From Typha latifolia (lineage: Eukaryota; Streptophyta; Magnoliopsida; Poales; Typhaceae), in the NCBI GenBank assembly GCA_019914945.1, contig CM034104.1, positions 12,140,046-12,204,045 on the forward strand: a stretch of DNA of 64,000 bases, in the 5' to 3' direction. The notes below the pieces were generated by a model. That model searched no databases. It saw only the letters and a program-made list of their open reading frames with translations, and was not told where the DNA came from. Shown here piece by piece: positions 23,601-35,600 of the stretch (position 1 is its first letter; the number at the start of each line of letters is the position of its first letter). The position numbers and the translations under genes were made by a program.

Positions 23601-26600
23601 AGGGGTTGTCTCCACTATTTGAAGCTAAATGAAGTCTAGAGGACAAGATATATGCACCAGAGATTAGTCTTGAAGGACACTGCTTATTGTTCTGAGAAAC
23701 CCAGATATAATAATTGCATTGATTATAGAGCACTTAAGTAATTGTGTTTCTTTTCAGTGTTACAATTAATATAACATGTTGGATTTTTACATGATGTGTA
23801 CCGGCAATCTTTGACTACCTGCCAATTGGCCCAGCTAGAAGTCCTGAAGAAAACTTTAATAGTTGAGAATTTCCTGTAGTTTTTCCTTTTTACATCACAC
23901 ACCGTACATGATTTTTATTCTGTAGAACTTGCACAATTAATCTGGCAGATTTATAATAAAACTTTTATAATGATACTTTAAAATATTCTATTTGAACTAA
24001 CTGATTGCACAAATTTGTTGTGAGAACTGAATTGAATGAATGGTTATGCTTATATATATATATATATATCATTGTGCAACAATATTTGCAAGAGATCTAC
24101 AGCCTCTATAGTACGGACAATTTGTAGTACTGAACGAAGCATATCTTTTATGTGGAATCTTATTTTCTGTGGGACATGGATAGAATTGAGTACTATATCA
24201 ATACTAGTTTTGAAAAGGTCTATCACTATTTGGTGTTTATTTTACAATCATATTACATGTTTGCATGAATCTTTTATTCTTTCTGTTCTTGCAGGTGGCC
24301 CACAGTGTTTTTGAGGCTGGTCTCAAGAAATTTATGCACGAGTCTGGATACATCCTCGAGTAAGTTTTTATCCTTAATAAATTGACATAGAAGTTGTGGC
24401 AATTGGAATATGGTGAACCAGGACTTAAGCTCGGAAAGCTGAGAACCCTCTGCTTCTCTATGAGCTTGAGATGTTATCAGTGACTTCTTGCATTTATTAT
24501 ATCCATGTTCTCTTGGCCGGAAATTTCTGGTGCTTTAATATTCTTTGCATTATAGAACATGACAAAATTTATATTAAAGTTTGATTTTAATTTTTTTCCC
24601 CCAGATATGTGGACTTCTTGTGCCGTTTAAATGATGACAGAAATGTCCGTGCTTTATTTGAGAGAGCTCTAAGCTCACTTCCGCCAGAGGAATCTGTAGA
24701 GGTAGCTTAAGCCTTTTTGATATATTGTAACCTTGGAACTTTCTAAGCTCACTTCCGCCAGAGCTCTAAGCTCCCAAGCCTTTTTGGTATATTTCGTTTG
24801 GCAATTTATAATGATTAGGTCAACAAGATTAAAATTTGCCAATTCTTCAAGGAGCCTTCTCAAATTTGAGTTTTGCTCCAACTCACCAATCTTGGGAGGT
24901 TTTCTATGATATACAGATATATGATATATGGTAGGCAATGGATAAATTTCTATCAACATAGAGTTACACAATCCCCAAAGTAAGTGATTTGTTCTACTAA
25001 TGATGAACTACTAAGTGTATTTAATCAAGGTTTTGACCTTTGGGTGTCAACAACATGCATCATGCTGTCAAGATATATGTTCTGACTGGGATAGCTACTG
25101 CCACACCCCGCTTGGAGAGATGATATGCCTCATAACTTGAGAAAAACAATCTCAAGAGACAAAGCCAATAATAAGAAAATTTTCTATAACTAAAATCAAT
25201 TCAATAATAATCCAACTAAAAAATATTCAAATAATTCATAAATTTAATAACCAATAATCTGACAATAACGAGAGATAAAATAAACTAAAACTAATGCTAG
25301 ATTCCTATGAGGAGGATTTTAGCCTTGAGCTTAGTCTCCTGGGTCCAACTTTAAGTTATTATGTTCTGCTCTTGAAAAATAAAATTTTTAATGAGCTCAA
25401 CGCTTAGCAAGTAATCCCACTATATCTCTAAATATGTCTAATGACAGAAAAGTCAACAAATGATGTATATAGCATAGCGCATCAATAGATCATAAACTCG
25501 TACTAAGATTTTCTCAAAATAATTACATTTTTCAATGCTTTTCAAATCATAATGCTTAAATTATAAATAATGTATTAGCTTGTATATTTGAATAAATCAC
25601 CGTAGTAATAGAATTCATATCATTGAAATCAATATCTTATATACTCACCAAACTGATAAATATGTCATATTACCTCTTAAATTAGTACTTTGATCCATGA
25701 TCACTAAACTACTAGTTACCGTCATATTAGCGCCCAAGACTTTTCTAAATTGCTAGTCCGACTAGGGTTATAATATATATACCTGTAGTGTCATGTTGAT
25801 TTTTTCTCTAGCCGTTAAGTAAGATTTGAGTCACCACAAATAAAAATATGTGAATTTTTTTTCTAACAGAGTCACTCAATACTCAATAGCACATCGTGGC
25901 ATGACATTTGAAAAGTCTTTTCTTTGAATTTATCTCTCAAATTGAGTTCCGAATATCTCTTTCACCAGTATAATTTATACTAAGTCATTCTATTTCATGT
26001 CATGATCATATAATATCTAAATTTTTTAATATTAACAAAGAATTCATGATGAATGAATTAAATAATGTCTAGATGCTAATATCCTATGAGTCAAATGATT
26101 TTGATCTTATAAAATACTCTCATATCATGATTATCCTTATATTTCATTTGCTGGAAATAATGTAAAAAATATGATAATCAGATATGTCCTATTAGCTAAT
26201 ATAAAATAATTATTTTTTAAGAAATAAAATAAATTGGCAAATAAATAAATTATTTGATCTATACGTCATGGCATCACTGCCTTTTCAAAACTAAAGAAAG
26301 TTACATGTAAAATATTAGAACATTCCTCATAAAGTAATCCAAGAGATTAATCTCAGTAAATGTTTTTAACTATAAATTTTATGAATTAAAATAAAATATA
26401 AGCAAGAAAAATTGCCTGCTATGCTTAATCCAAGAATTTTAGATTTTCAAAGTTCTTTAAATGGCATAGATATTGATGTTCTGTTCACCTTGCAGCTACA
26501 GTACCAGAGTGTACTGTGGCACTAAGCCTCCTTTTCTTTTTTTCTTTCTTCCTTCTTCGTCCCTCTTCCTGTTTCCTTTTTTCTTTCTTCTTCTTTTTTC

Positions 26601-29600
26601 AATGCCGCTGCTCTATGCCGTCACCGGCGGAGTCTGCCACAAATATTTAGGGTTTTCTGTTTCGTGTGTTTGGAACCATAAATCCCTTCTCTTTTTTATA
26701 GGTGTAAGATACAGAAAAAATAAACTTGGAATAATATTGGATATTTATTTCCTGAAAGGAGTCCGAAATTAATGCGAATCTGTTTATATATTAAATTTTT
26801 GTTTATTTTTATTTTTTTATTATATTTTTTTCCTCTTAAAATAAGTTTGGTCTTCCAAACTTGCACAATCATGACTAAAGATACTAATGTATAGTAGATG
26901 AATATTATGCCATGCTAATAAAATATTATATTTATTTAATTACAACAACAATGAGAATATTCTGTAAGTTGATTAATTCATACCATAACAATTAATTAAC
27001 TCTGGATATTTTTGTTGCATCTCTTCCTTGAGTTCCTATCTTACTTCTTCAACTGAATACCTTTTCTATTGGACCTTTATATGTAGTATTATGTGCCTAT
27101 AGAATGCCTTATCCATGGTAGCCAGAATCTGCACAGTTAATAATATTATTTCAACTAGGTACATATTGAGGGTGTCAATTTTGTCATTTTAAGTGATGCT
27201 TCACGGCATGGACTAGGTTGTGTATTTAATTTCATGACTTGGAATTGATGACATTTTTTTTGCTCATAAAAATTTGGTGTCACTACATTTAGTGGTAGTC
27301 TTGTTTTATCTATACAAATCATAAAAATTTTAAATATATATTCATACAAAGGAGCTAAATCTTAGGGAATGTTGATGGTTGGAGTTAATCAAGGACTATG
27401 TCAACATCAATTATGTTGTAGGCAAGGCAAATAAGTAGGTTATCATTAACTGCACTTGTTGCATCACTAACAATTCAGCATCACCTTCTAGAGGATCTTA
27501 GAGGACTTGAGGTCGAGATAGTACACTTGTCATGGTATTGAAGCTCTCTATCGCCAACTGACAATTCTTCCTACACTGCAAAATTGCATCAAGGTAACGC
27601 AAGAAGAGGATACTCACTGCAAGAAGATCAAGGAAGAAACTGCGAAAGGTGAAGTACCTAATGAACACGGACACGAGACACAGATACGACCTGACACGAA
27701 TATGGCAACACGGCAAAATTTGAAAATATAAGACACGGACACGACATAGGACACAACGAAATAAATAAATAAATAAATAATATATAATTATTGATACAAA
27801 ACAAAAGTTTGCGATCTAATAGTGTAAAATACACATACATCAAGCTATCACATTATCAGTTTATCTAACAATTTAACTCCCAATTTTTTTTGCCTATCAA
27901 TCTATCACATTATTAGTTTATCACACCAATTAGAATTAAAATAACTAACATAAATTTAAATTTATGCCCTATCGGTATAAAAAAAAATAAAGAAAACATA
28001 AAAGAGTGAAAGGGTTTAAAGGCGAGTAGAGAGGCAGAGAGAACAATACCAGACTAAGGCCGAAAATCAATTGATCTATGACGGAAACTTGCATAATTGT
28101 TGATTTTGACTTTTTGTTTGTACTATTATCGGCTGAAATCAACCCATTTCAGTCCAAGATTTTGTTCTTTATATGGTTCAAAATTGAAACTTCGGATCAT
28201 GCAAGTCCGAACTAGGAATATTTCTGATTTGACATGAATGTGTCGTCACACTTAAGTCCATATGTTTATTATCAGTTTCTACACGGTGATTGTTTATTAA
28301 TGGTATCATCTTAATTTATAAGTATAAGTAATAAACTATAAGTTGGAATCATGGAGGAGAAAATTTTGGAAAATGGTTTAGAATATAGTGTCTAAAATTG
28401 GTGCTAAGTGTAATTACTGAAATTGGATGCCAAACTTAAAAAACATATATAATTGTCAAGGGATACCAAAAATTTATATGCTTTTTTCACCTTGACATTG
28501 GAAATAATAAGTGGATACCGGACAAATCTTTATAGACCATTAGGCATTTCCAATTTTAAGCCTAATTTATTATTTAGTGTAGAAGCCTTCCTTATTTACA
28601 AATTTACTCCTCCTTATTTGTAAATAACACACACCCGAATACTACTCTCTCTCTCTAAAAATGTGCATAAATATGGTCAACATGCATAAGTTATGTGAGA
28701 AAGTTATTACATCCCTCTCATTACCAAATGTGCATAAACTCCTTTTTCCCTGTTTTTCTCTCTTTCAATTGTTATCTGATGAAATTATATATGTAGGTTT
28801 GGAAACGATTTACCCAATTTGAACAGACATATGGAGATTTAGCAAGCATGTTGAAGGTATGTCTTGCGCCTTGTTTTTTTTGTCTTCTTGTTTTGTAGAT
28901 TTCTTTGTCTCAAGTTCTTCTGATCACTCCATTCAAGTTACTGTATATGCTCAATGACACAATTATATTGTACGATCTTATCACCTAGTTACTTTAACCT
29001 TAATGGATCTTATTGTGGTATTTTTATAATATAGGTAGTTTTGTTAATGTAAGCTTTTTAATGCAATTTTTATTTCTCTATCCATTTCTATTGTCCTTTG
29101 AAATTGTCAACCCTTTGGTTTGTCAACATTGCTGACCTGATTAATTTGAACCAAACATGTAGTTTGTGAATATCACAATTATACACAGATTCCTGTCATG
29201 CAATGTTCAATAGTAATGTGAGACAGCATGTCAGGCAAGACTTCTGTTCTCCATTTTTAATTTTTAAATAACCAAATATTTATAAATGTGTGTGCGTGTG
29301 TGTGTGTTGCTATCAAATTCTATACACAGTATATATAATCATATATGAAACTACCAAGGAAATTCTTCTATCAGATTGAAGGATATGTATATACTCAAAC
29401 AAGCATTAAATTTTTAATGTATAGTTATGGGAAAATATTGATGTAAGTATCTAGAAGACTGCAAGTATGTTTGGCACCTCAGGAATCAGAAAATATTTTG
29501 TTTTAATCTTCTATATCATCTTATAACAGGCAGTATAACTATTTTATCTCTTATTTTCTCAGTCAATACACGTAGGTTCTCTATGTGGATAAGTAAATAG

Positions 29601-32600
29601 GAAGGATAGATACGGCTGTATGTCATGTTGATGATATTATTCCATTATTGAACTTTTGCCATCAACAAAGAAAACTGTCTAGCTCTTAATATGAAATTCT
29701 CAAGTTGATTTATGGGAATCTTGATAATGATATCAAGAGAAGAGGTAATAACTTAGTATGAAAAAGATCATCTCTTCTTTGAGATATATTAATTAATTTG
29801 TACCTAAACAGTTGAATGAGTCCCTTGCGCACGGAGTATGTTCAAGTAATGATTACTGAGAACACCAGATCTGAACCAAGCTCTATGCCAACCTGCAGAT
29901 TGACTTTGCTGATGGCATGATCTGTCTAACTTGGATTGTATTTCATGATTGATACTTTACTTAGATAGTTAGGTGTGTGATTACATTCTAGTATTCTGCC
30001 TTAATAACTTCTAGCATGAAACACTGTTTCCTGCTAGTTAATTGGAATTTTACCATACTAATTTGGCACTGAGATATGGAATGTTCTTAACCTTATACTT
30101 GCTGTTTGTATGCTAGAACAGGGAAGAAAGAGAGATTGATAAAAGAAAGAATTGTTTAACAAATAATCATAAAAAAGATCTAATTGTTCCTTTGACCATA
30201 TCATTTATGAATATGATTACTTGCTTTTCCACATCCATAGATAGTCTTTTTTCTTCCTTCTCAATTACTTGTTATATTTCAAATACGATTATCTACAACT
30301 ATACATTAGTTAGTAGAAACGGCAAATATGCAGGCTGACTCCTTTCTTTTTCTTTTTTCTGACAAAGTGTTTATTGTTTTGTTGTTCAATAATGCATTGT
30401 TTGTATTGTGTTATAGGTTGAACAAAGAAGGAAGGAATCTTTATCTAGGACAGCAGAAGATGGTTCATCAGCATTGGAGAATACTTTGTATGATGTGGTT
30501 TCTCGTTACAGCTTTATGGATCTTTGGCCATGCTCATCTAAAGATTTGGATCATTTAGCAAGACAAGAGGTAATGCATGATTCACAAATATGTGTGTTTT
30601 GCTGAAATTTGTTAAAGTTGCTTGAGTACAAATCCTATGTAATCATGAAGTGTTTAAATTTATATTGGACTGCAGCATATATGTTATATACAAAGTTCCC
30701 AGTATCAAGATCGGGATCAGTATTGGCGTATCAGTTGCTCGTATCGGATCAGACTATTTTTTTCTTAGTAAAATTCTAAATATTATTTTAAAATACACAA
30801 ATGTTTTTAAAAATTTAGAAAAAATGACAGGAAAGTAAGAAAAATAAAATATTCACATATGAAGCCTAAAAACTAAAAAAATGTATTAACTTACTTAAAA
30901 TTCAAAACTTTGATGAATACCGAGCTAGCCCTCGTAAATTTCTAGTCTTCATCATCATAATCATCATAAATTTGTAAATAATAATGCCTAAGACCTGATG
31001 CTCCAAAAAGTGATTCCATTATACTAGCCATATTATATAGATTTTGTTGTGTGACTTGTGTCTGAGGAGGATGATAAGAAGCATATGGATCTTGTGTTTG
31101 AGAATTCTAGGGATAATAATCAGCATATAGATCTTGTGTTCCAAATAATAAATAAATACTTGATGCATCATAATCATAGGAAGCAATATTCTCATGACAA
31201 TGTCGCTGATATATATATATTCTCAGTTTTTGTCTTCAATCCTTATGCCTTTTTGACTTTCCTTAGCAAATGTAGATGGGACGATCTCACCACTTGATGT
31301 ATCATCAGAATTATAATTGGTACTGGTAGGTATACTATCTCCCCCTATTGAACAATTCGTACCAGCCTCTGCTCTCGTTGTGGTCTCCTCCAATATCTTA
31401 TCTAACCATGTGTTATCTCTGTTATCTAATAATTTGTTCTCTATTTCTCTGATCAATAGAGTCAAGGGGTCTTCTTCATCAAAAATATGAGTTAAATCAA
31501 TCGGTTATTCATTTTTTCTTTTTTTTTTAATTTCTCTCGCGAACCTCATATTATAATGACAAAAAACTAGCTTATTCAATCTTTCCATTGTCAATCGGTT
31601 GCATGTTTTGGTGTAAATTAAGGAAAAAATAGTCCAATTCCTTTCACACTGTAATGAAGACATAGTTTGACTTAAAATCCTATTTGCTATTGGTGTTAAA
31701 TTTGATGTCTTCTTCTATCTATAGATAGATCATCATTCAGCTATGGTGTTATGAGATATAGCTGCAGCAACTTTAGCAGTATTGAATTACCCAGCTCTCA
31801 ATTTATATCTCTCCATCTGAAATTAGAAATATATTATTGAATATATTTAATAAGAAACTAATTATATTGAAAGTTAAAACTTGAAACAAATAATAATAAA
31901 ATTATTTAATTAAATCATAGCTCATTTTTTTATCGCAAAGAATTGTTTATGAATATCTGGTTCAAGCCTGCTGATCACCTTCCTAACTCTTAATAAAACT
32001 TCACTATCATTATTGACATTTGTAGAGAATTAAAATCTTGGATTAAGAAAATACTTTGTAGAAAGTTAAAATTTTATAAGCATTCAAATAAATATTCATA
32101 AATAAAAGTAAATTAATAAATTAAAACCTAAAAGCATACTTACCAGCAGCATGTATATCTTTGTGTAGTTGTCTGTTCTATCTAGAATCAATTATTTTCC
32201 ATCATTTTCTATAACTTTGGCCCACATTTTTTTTGATTGATTATTATTATTATTATTATTATTATTATTGATAATAATAATCAATAATAATCAATCAAAA
32301 AAAAAACTTTGTGGTCTTAGGTTGTCCCTGGGCTCAATATTAAGACCATCTCTTATGATGTAACATGCGCATAATATTATCCTTGTAGTGCATGATGCTC
32401 TCTAATGCTAAAAAATGAGTAGCAAATATAGTGACGCTGGGTCTGATAATATCTCTACCAATAGTCATCTGCCTAAGTAAATTAAGAACCCAACCATGGT
32501 TATATATAAAATTTATCAACCTCTGACATTCGTGTATGACCATGTCAATTTTAGACTCTTTTGCAATATCTTCTAACATTTAATAAATACAATGTGCAAC

Positions 32601-35600
32601 ACATGACTTTCAATATAAATGAAGTTTTTTCATCATAAGTATATTTCAATAGTTTTATAATTGGCCTATTATCAGCAACCACTTGGACTACTCTTTTTTT
32701 ACCTATTTTTTATGCCACATCGTCCAACATATGATAAATATAATATGTGTTTTTTAGATGAGCAGTAGCATCCACAGACTTCAGAAATATTGTCCCTATG
32801 CCTGAGTACACTAAGAAATTAATTATATTTCTTCTGTTTTGTATACTCCACCTATTACACATCAGTGTACAACCAAATTCATTCCAATACTATTTACGTA
32901 TCTCAATGTAAGTATGAAGCTCATATTACTTTTAAGTCAAGATATTTAGTAGCAATATCATTTAAATTTAGAGGCAGAACACCAAACCCTATTTATTGTA
33001 TAATATCCACCGTAGTGTGATAATAAGGACTATCAGCTATATTTAAAAGAATATGGTTGTAAAAGAAAATTTTAAAGATAGCCATACCAATGTGTAATAT
33101 TTCCAGACTCCGCTGTAACACCTGCACTTCATTGCTCTCCTCTGTCTCTTCTCATCATGCTCTCCACATCTCACTGCACATCAATTGTTGATATCCCCCC
33201 GTGCCGAAACCGACCTATTTTCGTCCGAAACGGATTGGGTATCAATTGAAAGGATCGAAACCGGCCAGGACCGGGATCGGCTAGGGCCGATCCCACTCGG
33301 AATTGGTCAAAATTGGGAACCTTGGTTATATAGTTTGAATAATTCTTGTAGATTATGTTTTCTTTTGTTAACATAATGGCAATTCCTAATTTTTATTTAG
33401 GCTATGCGTAGTAATATATAATATAGGATGTCATGGGAATTTTAGTGAGTTTTGTCAAATTGATCCTCGTTTTTCAGTTTCATAAATGACTCCTGTTTGG
33501 ATTTCAGAACGGTCTTTAAGCCTGTTGCAGGCACATCCATAAATTTTCTATTTGCACATTTTCACATGGAGATTCATATGGTTTTATGGTGTTCTTCACA
33601 CATAACATATGCTGTATTAGGACTTGAAAAATAAGCTATTAATCTGGTTATTTGAGGGTCATAAATCTGCTATAGTCCTTACTCCTTATATTACTCAATT
33701 ATTCTTGATGAAAACCATTGTTTTCCTCATTGTTAGTACTTTGAGACAAATGTAGATGCTTCAGAAATGTGTTTTTTTTTTCCTATTCATGTCAAGAAAT
33801 AATGTGCTATTAATGATATTTCCTATTTCCTCTTAAGTCATGTCCAGTCATACCTAACAACTTTTGAACACAACCTACTTAGGCAAAGGATAGTGTGTTC
33901 CTGCGCTAATGTATAACAAGTTTGGCAGTAGCTGTTACATAGCCATGAGCATATTACACCATAACCAAATTCTAGACCTTCAAATTTAGTTAGCAGCACA
34001 ATGTTATTCTTCATGCAAACTAAAGAGAATAGTTTTCTGAGAACTTTGAATTCTATTAGCTACTGATTTTGAGCACTTGATATGCCTAGAACTGGGAGAA
34101 TATATTAGTTGATGATAATGCCCTTTCCTACTATAAATCTTGCATGAATATTGCAGGCACTTCTGCTTCATTTTTCTGCCTATGGTTTTCTCATTCATGA
34201 TTCTTGTACACAGCTAATTCATGAATATTGTCCTTTGTTATATTTTGATAACTATATTTTAAACTGAAACTAAGATAGATATGTGGTGAAATGCATTTGA
34301 TTACATTTACAGTGGCTAGCAAAAAACATCAGTAAAAGAATTGAGAAGCCAAATCTACAAAATGGAGGCACTGCTTCAGGTAAATGTATCAGTTCTTGCT
34401 TTAAATAAATCATATAGTTCCATATATGGCACAAAATGAAGTAACAATGTTTTAGGTGTTGAGAAGGGTGCCATTGGACTCGCAACAAATTTAAAGGTAT
34501 CACCACAATCTACAGAAGTTTTCCTTCCAGATACTTCTCGAATGGTTATCTATGATCCTCGACAGACAAAAGGTAATCTTTCCTACTTGTACACAGCAAA
34601 CTTTTTCATATTAGTTCTGACAATTCTCGGATCAGTGACATTGTAGATGAACTACAACAACAGTAAAACCTATCTCTTTAGTTCCTTGTTATTTGGATTC
34701 AACTCTCTGGATCTTTCTCCTTCATTCAGCTCTTGTTTACAAAATATCCTTTCTCAATATCATGACTCTTTTGTTAAATGTCGCTTCTGTCTCCATCTTA
34801 AGGCTCCTCTGACATGAATGGAATGGATGCTATACAATCTTTTTTTGGGAACATCCAAACCACTATAAACAATTTTGATATATCTTACCACAATGATTGC
34901 GACCTTTAATCTTTGCCAAAGATTCTGATTTCTCGTTTTAACTTTACTAACAATGATAGTCATCCATCTCAACATTTTCATCTCAATTACCCCGAATCTC
35001 TTCTGATATTGTTTTGCTGCATAGTTTGCCCAACTTTCTACCATTTAGGTCCACCACCACTTGTGGGACACCACCTTCTTGCCTCATTTGATAAAGGGTC
35101 TCATAATGCACAAGGCTCCTACCAACCTCTCTTATATGATGGCAAATATGTCCGGTCTTACCCTCTTCCGCCAGTTTGAACAAGAGCATATTTCCTGACC
35201 TTATCCTTCGATACCTGTAATTTGACTTATGGTCTGAGGCTCAAAGACGATATAAGCTTGACATGCACATTTCTTGTTGTAGCGGTTACCTCTCGCTGGT
35301 TGAATCTAGTAGAGGAAAGATATTTCAATTCCTAAATGTGACACTTAATGTTGGGTTCATAGTTCACACGCACCAGCAAGATGATTGACATTTACATTTT
35401 TATCTTTAGACTTAAATATTCGTAGTAATTTAAATTATAAACTGTTCACTTAACTAACTAAATGTTAAACTTTTCTTTTTATTTAACTAAATGTTTCATG
35501 TTTTTATCTGCCTGGATTTTCAGTTGGATTCTGATAGCCTTCTTCCCTGTATGTCCTCTAGTTACTGTTAGAAATTACACACAAAAAATCAATAACTTTC

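Larger units (their letters stand above)
30683..33332 (-). mobile_element. hAT transposon, 2634 bp (30691-33324) with 8-bp TSD, transposase decayed
   Basis: The ends read CAAAGTTCCCA (30691) and, reverse complemented, CAAGGTTCCCA (ending 33324). They are flanked by identical 8-bp direct repeats GTTATATA at 30683-30690 and 33325-33332, the signature of hAT insertion. The minus strand carries transposase remains in order: a DUF659-type VVQVVADN segment (about 32690), LMLEDIAKESKIDMVIHE / INFIYNHGW (32340-32579), and the C-terminal dimerisation segment with ANRILSQTMSSLQCERNWTI, FSLIYTKTCNRLTMERLNKL and VFCHYNMR (about 31530-31700). Stops and gaps make it inactive. It sits in CSTF77 intron 18, opposite to the gene. 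A palindrome plus 38-bp repeat (32227-32344) appears to be nested within the transposase. Confidence 0.93.
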
